Made by a program: the position numbers and the translations under genes. The notes beneath the pieces are model-generated. The model was not told where the DNA came from and did no database searches. It worked only from the letters and a program-made list of their open reading frames with translations. Shown here piece after piece: positions 24,261 to 33,240 of a stretch of 36,305 bases of DNA. Position 1 is the first letter of the stretch; each line of letters starts with the position of its first letter. Source of the stretch: Treponema sp. (GTDB lineage Bacteria; Spirochaetota; Spirochaetia; Treponematales; Treponemataceae); the NCBI GenBank assembly GCA_016292805.1, contig JAEDFM010000023.1, forward strand, positions 1 to 36,305, written 5' to 3'.

Positions 24261-25013
24261 ATGGCTAATAAAAACAGCGATTATTCGGTAATTTATTCTG
24301 ATGATGATATTATTGTTTTGAACAAAAGAAGTGGCATTCTTATTGCTGCAGATCGTTACAATCCTGATGCTCCAAGACTTGATTTGCTGGCAGAAAAGGA
24401 ATTTGGTAAATTATATGCAGTTCACAGAATTGATAAGGATACTTCTGGTCTTATTATTTATGCACGCACACCTGAAGCACATAAAAATCTTTCGCAGCAG
24501 TTTGAACAGCGTAAAGTTCACAAAACTTACCATGCATTAGTTTACGGACACCCTATGTGGGAAGACCTTCATGTAGATTTACCTCTTCAGCCAGATGGAG
24601 ATGCCCGTCACAGAACTGTTCCAAGCAAACGATACGGAAAACCTTCTGTTACAGATTTTCACCTTATTGGAACCTGTGGACCTTATTCATGGATTGAAGC
24701 AAAGCCATTAACTGGACGCACACACCAGATTCGTGTTCATTTACAGGCAAATAATTTAAGTATTGTCTGCGATCCTCTTTACAGTGGAAACCAGAAACCA
24801 GTTCGTCTTAGCGAAATCAAAAAAAAGTGGAATGGTGATGAATACGAAGAACGACCATTATTAAGTCGTCTTGCACTTCACGCTTATAAAATTGAACTAA
24901 CCCACCCTACTACTGGAGAAACTGTCTCATTTACAGCTGATTATCCAAAAGATATGGAAGCTACAAGAAATCAGCTTTCTAAAATTTTTGGTGTAGATCC
25001 GATTTCTGAGTAA
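24261..25013 (+). CDS. RluA-family rRNA/tRNA pseudouridine synthase
   Basis: This 250-residue enzyme isomerises uridine in RNA. The catalytic Asp lies in HRIDKDTSGLIIY (near residues 55-67), and the family GRTHQIRVHLQ motif is near 155-165. There is no N-terminal S4 domain, so it is the short RluA/RluC-like type; the target site cannot be told from sequence. The start has a TATAAT six bases upstream and no Shine-Dalgarno, so it is probably leaderless. The next gene, an outer-membrane-like protein, begins two bases after its stop. Confidence 0.93.
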   Translation: MANKNSDYSVIYSDDDIIVLNKRSGILIAADRYNPDAPRLDLLAEKEFGKLYAVHRIDKDTSGLIIYARTPEAHKNLSQQFEQRKVHKTYHALVYGHPMWEDLHVDLPLQPDGDARHRTVPSKRYGKPSVTDFHLIGTCGPYSWIEAKPLTGRTHQIRVHLQANNLSIVCDPLYSGNQKPVRLSEIKKKWNGDEYEERPLLSRLALHAYKIELTHPTTGETVSFTADYPKDMEATRNQLSKIFGVDPISE

Positions 25014-25015
25014 AT

Positions 25016-25981
25016 ATGAAAAAAAGACTTCTGCAAGTTTTATTATTTTTCTCTGTTGTTCAAATAAATATTTTTGCATTAGAAAACTTTGATATTTCAA
25101 TTCATCTGGATTCAGGTATTTTAAATGGGCAGGTAAAAGAATATGTCTTTTCTCCTGCCTGCAAAAATACAGACAATATGGAAAGTAAACTTACCTGGGA
25201 TTTGGATAATATTCCCTACAATGAAATTACTATTGATTTAGATCTCTTCAAAAATTTCAACATTTCTTTTACTACTAAATTTGCAACTTCACAAAGAAGC
25301 GGTGTGATGCAAGACTATGACTGGCTTAATTCTGTTACAACAGAATGGAAAAATGATGATCCAACTGAGCTTACAAATTACTCCATTCATAGAAATGTTT
25401 TAAACGATTTTTATTCCTTTAGAATTTCTGCAGGTTATAATTTTAGAATTAATCCTATATTCACAGTAACAACTTTTGCCTCATGGGATTATGATTATAT
25501 TCACTTTAGTGCATATGATGGTTATGGCATTTATAAAGTCAATAACTTTGAACAGATTAATTTTAATGGAAGAGTAATCTGCTATAAAAATGAATTTAAT
25601 TCATTTATGCCTGGTATTACAATTAGTATTAACCCTTTTGAAAAGTTAAATATAACTGTAACTGGAATGTATAACTTTGCTTTGGGATTTAATAACGCTT
25701 TAGATTATCATTATACAAGACTTACATTATTTAATGATGAAATTAATTTTACACAAGTATTAAAAGGAAAGCTTTCCATTAACTTTTGTATAACAAAAAA
25801 TATTGTTATAGGTGCTTCCATAAATGGGCAGTTTACACCTATTGCAAAAGGTCGAGACTATATAATTCTTATTGATGGAGATGGAGAAATTCTAAATCCT
25901 TCAAAAAAACCTGTAGCTGCTTTAGGCGGAAATTCCAACAACATATGGTGTGGTGGTATTTCCTGTTCAATTAAATTCTAA
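25016..25981 (+). CDS. Putative outer-membrane beta-barrel protein
   Basis: A 321-residue protein with a signal peptide (KKRLLQVLLFFSVVQI then cleavage near FALEN). The rest is rich in aromatic and alternating residues (SIHLDSG, DYIHFSAYDGYGIYKV, KLSINFCITKNIVIG) and ends in Phe (SCSIKF), typical of outer-membrane beta-barrels. No recognised family; a porin-like or envelope structural role is possible. It begins two bases after the pseudouridine synthase stop, without a clear Shine-Dalgarno, so translation is probably coupled. Its end overlaps the convergent CorC-type gene by four bases, with no terminator between. Confidence 0.75.
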   Translation: MKKRLLQVLLFFSVVQINIFALENFDISIHLDSGILNGQVKEYVFSPACKNTDNMESKLTWDLDNIPYNEITIDLDLFKNFNISFTTKFATSQRSGVMQDYDWLNSVTTEWKNDDPTELTNYSIHRNVLNDFYSFRISAGYNFRINPIFTVTTFASWDYDYIHFSAYDGYGIYKVNNFEQINFNGRVICYKNEFNSFMPGITISINPFEKLNITVTGMYNFALGFNNALDYHYTRLTLFNDEINFTQVLKGKLSINFCITKNIVIGASINGQFTPIAKGRDYIILIDGDGEILNPSKKPVAALGGNSNNIWCGGISCSIKF

Positions 25982-27234
25982 AGCTTTACCTTTACGGTAA
26001 TAATTCTTCGCTGAGCAATATCTTCGGCTGTAAAAATAACCTTATCAAAAATTAAAGCATTTCCTACCGACGGCAAATAACCAAACTGCTCTAACAGCCA
26101 GCCACCCAGAGTATTAAATTCTTCAGAATATAGATTCAAGTTCAGGTTCCGGTTTACATCTTCAATTTTCATATCACCAGGAATCAGGAAAGTATTATAA
26201 GAAATCAATTTAATTTTATCTTCAGCTGGTAAATTATCATAACTGTTTTCATCAGTCATTCGATCAAATACAAGCTTCATAATATCCTTCATCGAAACAA
26301 TTCCCGAGGTCTGTCCCTGTTCATCAAGTACAACAGCAAATTTGTTTTCATCCTCCCGGAATTTTTGTAACAGTTCCAGGACAGAAAATGTTTCTGGTAC
26401 ATAAATAACAGGCTTCATATATCGCTTTGCAAAACCTTCTGATTTATCATCATCTGAACAATAAAGAACATCGCGATAATTTATAACGCCAACAACATTT
26501 TCATTATTATTCTCGTATACTGTTAATGTTGAAAATCCAGATTTCTTAAATTCATCTATAACCTGCTCCAAAGTAGCATTGGTATTAACCATACTTACAA
26601 AAGAACGATGCTTCATAATATCATCAACCTGAAGATCATTAAATTTAATGATTTTATTCAGCATTCGGCTTTCATCTTTTTCAATGGTTCCTTCTTTTTC
26701 TCCAACATCAATTAAAGCCTTAACTTCTTCTTCTGTAATTTTTGATGATACAGGCTTCATGATTTTTTCTGCAATTTTTACAACACCACCAGAAAGCTTT
26801 TCAAACAGCCAGATAACAGGAAAAAAAACTTTTTCCAGGACTAACAATGGAACGGAACTAAAACATGTAAAAGCTTGAGGATACAAACCAGCTGCAGTTT
26901 TTGGAACAATCTGTCCAAAAGTTGTAATAAAGAATGCTGTAATAAATGGTGTTAATACGGACAAAGGTCCATTACCAAGAGCTTCAATAGCCAGAGCTGT
27001 GGCAAGAGCCGATGTAAGAGAATTTAATGCATTTGTTCCAATTAAAACTGTTGTTAACAAACGGTCCATATTTGACTTAAGCTTTGCAACAGTTTTTGCA
27101 TTACGCTTTTTTTCTTCCAGCATGGCCCTAAGCTTTAATTTAGGCAAAGAAAGATATGCGGTTTCAGAGGATGTAAAGAAACCAACACAAATAATGAGAA
27201 GGAAAATTAGTATAAGTTGTAACAATAGCTTCAT
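25978..27234 (-). CDS. CorC/CNNM-type membrane CBS protein (copy A)
   Basis: A 418-residue member of the HlyC/CorC/CNNM family: an N-terminal DUF21 membrane domain (about 1-175, four helices), then a CBS pair (about 195-320) and a C-terminal CorC_HlyC domain (about 330-418). The family is linked to Mg2+/Co2+ transport; the older haemolysin name is not supported. The start is the ATG at 27234. An upstream in-frame TTG would add 18 residues translated from a GGATTGGCAC-type repeat (27248-27281), and is rejected. AT-rich TATATATA lies just before the ATG; there is no Shine-Dalgarno. Copy B lies 71 bp upstream. Confidence 0.9.
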   Translation of the reverse strand: MKLLLQLILIFLLIICVGFFTSSETAYLSLPKLKLRAMLEEKKRNAKTVAKLKSNMDRLLTTVLIGTNALNSLTSALATALAIEALGNGPLSVLTPFITAFFITTFGQIVPKTAAGLYPQAFTCFSSVPLLVLEKVFFPVIWLFEKLSGGVVKIAEKIMKPVSSKITEEEVKALIDVGEKEGTIEKDESRMLNKIIKFNDLQVDDIMKHRSFVSMVNTNATLEQVIDEFKKSGFSTLTVYENNNENVVGVINYRDVLYCSDDDKSEGFAKRYMKPVIYVPETFSVLELLQKFREDENKFAVVLDEQGQTSGIVSMKDIMKLVFDRMTDENSYDNLPAEDKIKLISYNTFLIPGDMKIEDVNRNLNLNLYSEEFNTLGGWLLEQFGYLPSVGNALIFDKVIFTAEDIAQRRIITVKVKL

Positions 27235-27247
27235 ATTTATATATAAT

Positions 27248-27281
27248 GGATTGGCACATCGCTTCGCTCCTAGCAATAACA
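27248..27281. repeat. Degenerate GGATTGCCAC...GCAATGACA half-element
   Basis: GGATTGGCACATCGCTTC, then GCTCCTAGCAATAACA: the same half-element as at 13618-13655 and 5378-5405, with a few substitutions. It lies between the two CorC-type genes and creates a false N-terminal extension of copy A. Confidence 0.75.
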
Positions 27282-27305
27282 GGGGCAAGTTGTTTGGCAG
27301 TAATC

Positions 27306-28592
27306 CTAAGAACTAAGAGATTCTTCCTCCTCTTCTGAATTTTTCTTTATGCTTAAGCGCTCAATTCTGTGAGCCTGAATTTTTTCTACGGTAAAAACAT
27401 AGCCTTCATACTCAAAACGGTCTCCATTTTCTGGCATACGGTTTATTCTTTCAATGAACCAGCCGGCTACAGTTTCATTTATCTTTGATTCCATTGGAAT
27501 GTGAAGACTTAATTGAAGGTCGCGAATAAGAACAGAACCATTAATTTCAAATTCATCTTTATTTTCTACAGAATCATAATCAAAAACTTTGCCACGGAGA
27601 GTGGAATCTCCAGGCAATGCAAATATTTCTCTGGAAATATCTTTTTCCGTAATAATACCATCGGTACCAGAATATTCATCAACAACTACAGCCATTGTCT
27701 GACGATTTTCAAAAAACATCTGCTGAATCGAAGACATTTTTTTAGTTCCCAGAATAAATAATGGAGGTCGCATTACTTTATGTAATTCAAAGCTATCTGG
27801 ATTTTCTTTAAATGGAAGAACATCCTTTAAATAAATGATTCCAATAATGTCATCAATTGAATTTTTATAAACAGGAAATCGAGTAAATCCTGTTCGTTCA
27901 GAAGCTTCAATTACATCAGAATAAGAAGCTTCAGAAGAAAGCGCACGGATTTTTGTACGGGGAACCATGATTTCTTCAGCTTCCAGATCGGAAAACTTAA
28001 ATACCTGAGTCATCATTCGGGTTTCGTCTTCTTCAATAGCACCACTTTCTGAACTTATATCAAAAAAAGTTTTAATTTCTTCTTCTGTGTAAGACTGCTT
28101 TTTATTATTAAGCTTAATTCCCATACAACGAAGTATAATCTTTGAAATAAAAGTAACAATCTTTACAATTGGATACATAAGAATGTATACCAGCTTAACA
28201 AATCCACTAAGGCCGTATGCAATTTTATCAGGGCAGCGAGTTGAAATTGTTTTAGGTGTGATTTCACCAAAAATAAGAAGCAGTACTGTTGCCACAAGAG
28301 TAGCAATACCTACCCCTTTTGAGCCAAAAATTCCCAAAGCAATTTCTGCAATAATTGACGAGACAAAAATATTTACTAAATCGTTGGATACTAAAAGAGT
28401 GTTGATAAGCTGTTCGCGATGTTCCAGTAACTTACTGATGCGAACAGCTTTTTTATCTTTATTTTTGCGCTTGATTCTAAGCTTTAATTTGTTCATTCCA
28501 AGAATTGAACTTTCCGAGATGGAAAACATCATGGAAAGAACAATTAAAGCTATAAGAATAATTATTGTGTATTTCGAGGGATAACCGTCCAT
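27306..28592 (-). CDS. CorC/CNNM-type membrane CBS protein (copy B)
   Basis: A 428-residue paralogue of the neighbouring protein with the same order: DUF21 membrane domain (about 8-180), CBS pair (about 205-330, with FPVYKNSIDDIIGIIYLKD and AVVVDEYSGTDG), and CorC_HlyC domain (about 340-420). The tail is acidic (SEEEEESLSS). The ATG at 28592 is chosen; a longer frame runs into the end of purL. GGAA lies eight bases upstream. It starts 14 bp after the purL stop, so purL-corC may be cotranscribed. Substrate is probably a divalent cation such as Mg2+, by family, not by direct evidence. Confidence 0.9.
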   Translation of the reverse strand: MDGYPSKYTIIILIALIVLSMMFSISESSILGMNKLKLRIKRKNKDKKAVRISKLLEHREQLINTLLVSNDLVNIFVSSIIAEIALGIFGSKGVGIATLVATVLLLIFGEITPKTISTRCPDKIAYGLSGFVKLVYILMYPIVKIVTFISKIILRCMGIKLNNKKQSYTEEEIKTFFDISSESGAIEEDETRMMTQVFKFSDLEAEEIMVPRTKIRALSSEASYSDVIEASERTGFTRFPVYKNSIDDIIGIIYLKDVLPFKENPDSFELHKVMRPPLFILGTKKMSSIQQMFFENRQTMAVVVDEYSGTDGIITEKDISREIFALPGDSTLRGKVFDYDSVENKDEFEINGSVLIRDLQLSLHIPMESKINETVAGWFIERINRMPENGDRFEYEGYVFTVEKIQAHRIERLSIKKNSEEEEESLSS

Positions 28593-28606
28593 ACTGTAAG
28601 TTCCAA

Positions 28607-31600
28607 TTACTTGAAGTAAGATACACCAGCTGCGAAGAGGTTTTCGCAAGTTGTTTCATTCTGGTTAGTAATAGGATTTCCACCAACGTTCTTGAACAAG
28701 TCAAAGCTTGAACCGTTTGCTTCCATACCAACACCACGTTCATTATGTCCCATCTTACCAAGTACATGTCCGTCTGGAGAAGTAATACCTTCAATTGCAA
28801 ATGCAGAGCCGTTTGGATTGTCTGGTTCTGTAATTGCAGGGCGACCATATTCGTCTACATACTGGCTGAACACCTGTCCGTTTTCGAACAATTTTTTAGC
28901 AGTTGCTTCATCACAAACAAAGCGACCTTCACCATGAGAGATTGCTATTAAGTGGTTGCGATCATCAATTACAGAAGGATGCTGTGCCCATGGAGACATA
29001 GCTGATACAACACGAGTACGAACAATACGGCTGATATGGCGGCCAATTCTGTTGTAAGTAAGAGTTGGCATATCATCTTTCATATCTACGATTTCGCCAT
29101 ACATTGCAAGACCAGTCTTAACAAGTGCCTGGAATCCGTTACAAATACCAAGTACAAGACCATCACGTTTTTTAAGGAGGTTCATAACTTCATCAGAAAT
29201 GTTTCCTGCTTTCAAAACGTTTGCAATGAATTTTGCAGAGCCATCTGGTTCATCACCGGCAGAGAAGCCACCAGAGAGAGCAAGAATCTGTGTATCTTTA
29301 AGTTCTCTTTCAAGTTCAAGTAAGCTTTCTGCAAGCATTTCTGGATTTTTGTTACGGAGAACCAGGATTTTTGTGTTACCGCCGGCAAGGTTGAATGCAC
29401 GAGCCATATCCATTTCACAGTTTGTACCTGGGAATACAGGGAGCAATACTTTTGGAGATGTTTTTGGCTGAACAAATGCAGGAGCCTTACGAACATCGCT
29501 AAGAGATTTATGAACTGAAGTTGCCCATTCTGGAAGCTCTTTCTGTAAAGGATATCCAGAAACTGGTGGGAATACTTTTGCAAGCTTTTCTTCCCAAACT
29601 TTTACTGTATCTTCAAGAGGGATTTCTACACAAGGATTTGTAACTCCACCTAAAGTTGCATTTACAACTTTTACACTGCGGTCTGGAATTGTTTTACCAA
29701 GTTTAGTTACAGTTCCAGCTTTAAGGCCAGCTTTTGTTAAATCTTCTTTTGTTTCAATAATGATGTTACCGTATGTTGGAACAAAGAGTGCTTTAATATC
29801 AGATCCGTCGATTTCACAACCAATCATGTTACCCATTGCCATTTTTGTTACTGCTTCTGCAATACCACCTGGTCCTACAGGATACATAGCGCTGATTTTT
29901 CCAGCTTTGTTCAAATCGTAAATTACATCTGAGTTTGCAAGGAATGTGTCGTAGTCTGGAGCAAGAACCTCAGAATATGGAACACTTACCATATAAATAT
30001 CATTTCCGGCAGCTTTGAATGAACCAGAAGTTACATTTTCAGCTTCATCGTGAGTTACAGCAAATGAAACTAATGTGTGTGGTACGTTAATGTCTTCGAA
30101 TGTACCAGACATTGAGTCTTTACCACCAATTGAAGCACATCCAGATTCAATTTGAGCGTCTACAGAACCAAGCAATGCAGCTGTTGGATAACCCCAGCGT
30201 TTTTCGTTTACTGCACGACCAAAGAATTCCTGGAAGCTTAAGCGTGATGTACGAGCTTTACCACCAATACAAGTGATTTTTGCCAAAGATGAAAGTACTG
30301 CTGTTTTTGCTCCGTGCCATGGTGACCACTGACCAACACGAGGGTCAAAGCCATAAGACATTAATGAAACTGTAGAAGTTTCCCGAGGAGATACTACAGG
30401 GATTTTTGCAGACATAGCTGCTTCTGGTGTATTCTGATATTTTCCACCATATGGGAAAAGAACTGTTGAAGCACCAATAGAACCGTCAAAGCGTTCACCA
30501 AGACCACGCTGAGAACAACAAGCCAGGTCTGATATGTTAGCTTTCCAGGCAGCTGTTACGTGATTATTTACACAACCTTCACATTTAACACCTTTGTTTA
30601 ATTCTGCAGCAACAGAATCAAGTGGGTTCAAAAGTGGAGATTTTGCAGGTTCAGCTGGCTGTTCAATTACAGCATTTGCTTCGTGATGAGCACCAGCAGC
30701 ATCCAGGAATTCTCGGCCAATATCAACGATTGTTTTACCCCGCCATTTCATAACAAGGCGGTTTGTATCTGTAACAACCGCAACAACTACAGCGTTCAAG
30801 TTTTCTTTCTGAGCTTCTTTTATAAAGCGGTCTACATCAGATTTACGAACAACTACAGCCATGCGTTCCTGTGATTCAGAAATTGCAAGCTCTGTACCGT
30901 TCAAACCATCGTACTTCTTTGGAACTTTGTCCAGGTCGATTTCTAGCCCTGGTGCCAATTCACCAATAGCAACAGAAACACCACCAGCACCAAAGTCGTT
31001 ACAGCGGCGAATCATTAATGAAACTTCTTTATTACGGAAGAGGCGCTGAATCTTTCTTTCTTCTACTGCGTTACCTTTCTGAACTTCTGCAGCTGCTGTT
31101 GTAACTGATTTTACAGTGTGAACTTTAGAAGAACCTGTAGCACCACCAATACCATCCCGGCCAGTACCACCACCAAGAAGAATGATGATATCACCTGGTT
31201 CTGGACGTTCACGAATAACTGTATTTTCTGGAGCGGCGGCAATTACAGCACCAAGTTCCATACGTTTTGCGGCATATCCTGGATGATAGATTTCTTCTAC
31301 CTGACCAGTTGTAAGACCAATCTGGTTACCGTAAGAAGAGAATCCCTGAGCAGCTTCACGAACGATTTTCTGCTGTGGGAGTTTACCTTTCATAGTTTCA
31401 GAAAGTGGAACAGTTGGGTCAGCAGCACCTGTAATACGCATAGACTGGTAAACCCAGGAACGACCTGAAAGTGGGTCACGGATTGCACCACCAAGACAGG
31501 TAGCAGCTCCACCAAATGGTTCAATTTCTGTCGGGTGGTTGTGAGTTTCGTTTTTGAACATCATCAACCATCTTTCTGTTGCTTTAGGATCATCTTTTGC

Positions 31601-32572
31601 AAGAGGTTTTCCCTTTTCGTCAGCTGTGTAATGAACATCAATTACAACAGAGCAGGCATTGTTTTCTTCAGAAACTTCCATATCATCAAGCTTTCCGTGC
31701 TTTTTAAGATATTTCATTCCGATTACAGCCATATCCATTAAGCAGACAGGTTTATCTGTACGTCCTGCATACAAATCTGTACGCATATCTTCGTAGTTTT
31801 TAAGTGATTTTTTGAAGAGGTCAGCATAAATACCATCTTCGATTTTAATGTCTTTAAGTTCTGTTAAGAATGTTGTGTGGCGGCAGTGGTCAGACCAGTA
31901 AGTATCCAATACACGGATTTCTGTTTCCACTGGATCCCGGCCTTCGCCTTTGAAGTAGTCCTGAAGGAATTTAATATCGGCATGGTCCATAGCAAGACCC
32001 ATTTTGTTGCGATATTCTTCAAGAGCAGCATCGTCCATTTTAATGAAGCCCTCAACAACTGGAATATCAGCTGGAACATCCATCTTCATTTTTAATGTTT
32101 CAGGCTTTTCGCTACCGGTAAGTCTAGAATCTACAGGGTTTACAAGATAGTCCTGGATTTTTTTAATATCATCATCAGAAGGATTACCAGCAAGTACAAC
32201 AATTTTTGCACAGCGAACAACTGGAGCTTCTGAATTAGTTTTTACACCTTTAAGACCCGCACGGAGCAAACTGATACACTGCTCTGCACTATCTGCACGC
32301 TGATCATACTGGCCAGGAAGGAATTCCCAAATAATCTGTTTTCCTTCAACAGCAGGAAGTTCTTCAAAAGAAACGTAATCGCTCTGTGGTTCAGAGAAAA
32401 TGCGTGTAGCTGCAATTTTAGCAACTTCATCACTAACATTTTCAATGTCATAGCGATTGAAATAACGAACTCCAGTTACGCTGGAAATTCCCAAAAATCC
32501 GTTAATCTGTGATAAATAACTTTTAGCCTCGTTTTCAAAACCAGGCTTTCTTTCTACGTAGAGTCTGTACAT
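28607..32572 (-). CDS. purL: Phosphoribosylformylglycinamidine synthase, large single-chain type
   Basis: This 1321-residue enzyme converts FGAR, glutamine and ATP to FGAM, step four of purine synthesis. Domains in order: N-terminal substrate domain (1-150), a linker with DTYWSDHCRHTTF near 225-240, two AIRS ATP-binding halves (about 290-1000) and a C-terminal glutamine amidotransferase (about 1040-1321) with catalytic Cys in LGICNGFQAL. This is the large PurL, not the PurSQL form. The start at 32572 (MYRLYVER) is chosen over an ATG 22 codons upstream because TTGTAC-17-TATAAT ends seven bases before it and no Shine-Dalgarno exists. It is followed by CorC copy B. Confidence 0.96.
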   Translation of the reverse strand: MYRLYVERKPGFENEAKSYLSQINGFLGISSVTGVRYFNRYDIENVSDEVAKIAATRIFSEPQSDYVSFEELPAVEGKQIIWEFLPGQYDQRADSAEQCISLLRAGLKGVKTNSEAPVVRCAKIVVLAGNPSDDDIKKIQDYLVNPVDSRLTGSEKPETLKMKMDVPADIPVVEGFIKMDDAALEEYRNKMGLAMDHADIKFLQDYFKGEGRDPVETEIRVLDTYWSDHCRHTTFLTELKDIKIEDGIYADLFKKSLKNYEDMRTDLYAGRTDKPVCLMDMAVIGMKYLKKHGKLDDMEVSEENNACSVVIDVHYTADEKGKPLAKDDPKATERWLMMFKNETHNHPTEIEPFGGAATCLGGAIRDPLSGRSWVYQSMRITGAADPTVPLSETMKGKLPQQKIVREAAQGFSSYGNQIGLTTGQVEEIYHPGYAAKRMELGAVIAAAPENTVIRERPEPGDIIILLGGGTGRDGIGGATGSSKVHTVKSVTTAAAEVQKGNAVEERKIQRLFRNKEVSLMIRRCNDFGAGGVSVAIGELAPGLEIDLDKVPKKYDGLNGTELAISESQERMAVVVRKSDVDRFIKEAQKENLNAVVVAVVTDTNRLVMKWRGKTIVDIGREFLDAAGAHHEANAVIEQPAEPAKSPLLNPLDSVAAELNKGVKCEGCVNNHVTAAWKANISDLACCSQRGLGERFDGSIGASTVLFPYGGKYQNTPEAAMSAKIPVVSPRETSTVSLMSYGFDPRVGQWSPWHGAKTAVLSSLAKITCIGGKARTSRLSFQEFFGRAVNEKRWGYPTAALLGSVDAQIESGCASIGGKDSMSGTFEDINVPHTLVSFAVTHDEAENVTSGSFKAAGNDIYMVSVPYSEVLAPDYDTFLANSDVIYDLNKAGKISAMYPVGPGGIAEAVTKMAMGNMIGCEIDGSDIKALFVPTYGNIIIETKEDLTKAGLKAGTVTKLGKTIPDRSVKVVNATLGGVTNPCVEIPLEDTVKVWEEKLAKVFPPVSGYPLQKELPEWATSVHKSLSDVRKAPAFVQPKTSPKVLLPVFPGTNCEMDMARAFNLAGGNTKILVLRNKNPEMLAESLLELERELKDTQILALSGGFSAGDEPDGSAKFIANVLKAGNISDEVMNLLKKRDGLVLGICNGFQALVKTGLAMYGEIVDMKDDMPTLTYNRIGRHISRIVRTRVVSAMSPWAQHPSVIDDRNHLIAISHGEGRFVCDEATAKKLFENGQVFSQYVDEYGRPAITEPDNPNGSAFAIEGITSPDGHVLGKMGHNERGVGMEANGSSFDLFKNVGGNPITNQNETTCENLFAAGVSYFK

Positions 32573-32579
32573 AGGAGAT

Positions 32580-32608
32580 ATTATAGTGAATTTTTGGGGG
32601 AAGTACAA
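32580..32608 (-). promoter_or_regulatory. Promoter of purL, probably leaderless
   Basis: Minus strand: TTGTAC (32608-32603), a 17-bp spacer and TATAAT (32585-32580). The -10 box ends seven bases before the ATG at 32572, with no Shine-Dalgarno. It is the clearest promoter of the leaderless set. Confidence 0.8.
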
Positions 32609-32645
32609 CGAAAGGAGGGAGAATGAAGAAAAGTTCACCGGTTAC

Positions 32646-32690
32646 AAAAAAGGGCGTCAACCGGAAACACCAGAAATACGCTAATTCATA
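32646..32690 (-). repeat. Hairpin repeat AAAAAAGGGCRTC (copy 1)
   Basis: The sequence from AAAAAAGGGCGTCA through GGAAACACCAG to CTAATTC resembles the degP terminator at 33311-33347. On the minus strand it forms an imperfect hairpin followed by six T, so it looks terminator-like, but there is no gene directly upstream that needs it. The two copies flank the island with the small peptide. Confidence 0.6.
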
Positions 32691-32697
32691 ATTATAT

Positions 32698-32768
32698 GAG
32701 GGGGAAGTCTCCCCCTGCGCTCCAAAGTCCTCGCCTGGGGCTCCGGTCTTTTCCGCTACCCCTTCTGA
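32698..32768. repeat. GC-rich intergenic repeat (copy 1)
   Basis: GAGGGGGAAGTCTCCCCC, then a C- and G-rich stretch to CTACCCCTTCTGAG. Related to 36022-36080 and to the in-frame insert of the radical SAM gene (on its coding strand), with similar blocks in the same order. It is non-coding here. Confidence 0.6.
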
Positions 32769-32827
32769 GAGCAAAGGTTTCGTTTTATATAATACTATAC
32801 ATTATAACAGTTATAAACTATACTAAT

Positions 32828-32863
32828 TATATTGAAAATGCCCTTTTAAAGGCGGTTATCTCC
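32828..32863. repeat. Left inverted-repeat arm of the small-peptide cassette
   Basis: TATATTGAAAATGCCCTTTT, then GGTTATCTCC. The mirror arm lies at 33213-33252 on the opposite strand (TATATTGAAAT..., AAATGCCCTTTT, GGTTATCTCC). The two arms enclose about 350 bp. Confidence 0.7.
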
Positions 32864-32911
32864 CAAACTCAATCAGCATTCTGCTGAAATTTGACTATGG
32901 GAGGCTTGCTC

Positions 32912-33010
32912 ATGACTTTTGACAGAATTATTGCAGTTATTGCATGTATCGCAACTGTAATCTGCACAGTTATAGCAATACTCTCTTACCTGAAAAATAA
33001 GAAGGTTTAA
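32912..33010 (+). CDS. 32-residue hydrophobic peptide, possible type I toxin
   Basis: The peptide has four polar residues (M-T-F-D-R), a hydrophobic core of about 19 residues (IIAVIACIATVICTVIAIL) and a basic end (YLKNKKV). This is the pattern of membrane-damaging type I toxins and holin-like peptides, but no specific family is recognised. GGGAGG stands seven bases before the ATG, one of the strongest ribosome binding sites here. The upstream leader can pair with it (CTCCCA/TGGGAG). A hairpin overlaps the stop codon (33009-33041). The gene is within inverted repeats, facing a strong antisense-direction promoter at 33275-33247. It could also be an ordinary small membrane protein. Confidence 0.6.
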   Translation: MTFDRIIAVIACIATVICTVIAILSYLKNKKV

Positions 33011-33142
33011 AATAGATGGCTAAAATTTCGCCATCTATTTTAAGTCTCGAGTTTTTTTGCAAAAACTCTATTTATTTACGTGTTCGCTTGCGCGAACGTT
33101 TTGTAAATCCTCAGTTGTTGAAACAACTTGCGGTTTACAAAA
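33009..33142 (+). ncRNA. Four-hairpin structured element, copy 1
   Basis: Four consecutive hairpins: H1 AAAATAGATGGC/GCCATCTATTTT (33009-33041), H2 GAGTTTTT/AAAAACTC (33049-33068), H3 GTTCGC-TTGC-GCGAAC (33082-33097), and H4, an outer stem TTTTGTAAATCC/GGTTTACAAAA (33099-33110/33132-33142) enclosing AGTTGT-TGAA-ACAACT (33113-33128). Copy 2 lies at 35039-34910 on the minus strand with the same order and spacing but different stem bases that still pair. The strand of function is assumed from degP's orientation in copy 2. H1 may serve also as the terminator of the small peptide gene. Confidence 0.7.
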
Positions 33143-33154
33143 TTAAAGAAGAGT

Positions 33155-33240
33155 TAAAAAGTAAAGCCGCCCTAAGTTTGAAGCACAATGGACGGCTTTA
33201 AGCAAACATTGTGGAGATAACCCCAAAAGGGCATTTCCTT
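33155..33240 (-). ncRNA. Candidate small RNA antisense in direction to the peptide gene
   Basis: A strong promoter (33275-33247) predicts a start near 33240. The transcript would share its 5' leader (AAATGCCCTTTT...GGTTATCTCC) with the peptide transcript. It can form CACAATG/CATTGTG (33213-33207/33190-33184) and AAAGCCG/CGGCTTT (33199-33193/33169-33163), which interleave as in a pseudoknot or exclude each other; the second is followed by ACTTTTT, suggesting a terminator. No obvious long complementarity to the peptide mRNA unless transcription continues past the terminator. Confidence 0.45.

Larger units (their letters stand above)
32573..32911. other. Gene-free stretch upstream of purL and the small peptide
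   Basis: It holds the purL promoter (32580-32608), a hairpin copy (32646-32690), a GC-rich repeat (32698-32768) and an AT-rich zone (about 32785-32835) that could carry the promoter of the small peptide. The leader (32834-32911) contains CTCCCA at 32860-32865, complementary to TGGGAG at 32898-32903 over the peptide's ribosome binding site. No other reading frame looks real. Confidence 0.6.

Noticed and set aside
27235..27288. TTG start giving CorC copy A 18 more residues
   Set aside because: The extension is encoded by a degenerate GGATTGCCAC-type repeat, and the membrane domain begins naturally at the ATG at 27234.
28607..32572. Many open frames antisense to purL
   Set aside because: They are explained by codon composition of a long AT-rich gene; none has a start signal or recognisable product.
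32573..32638. N-terminal extension of PurL by 22 residues
   Set aside because: It would require translation of the promoter; TTGTAC-17-TATAAT lies within it, seven bases before the better ATG at 32572.
33016..33201. 61-codon frame after the small peptide
   Set aside because: It runs through the conserved hairpins and has no ribosome binding site; constraint there appears structural.
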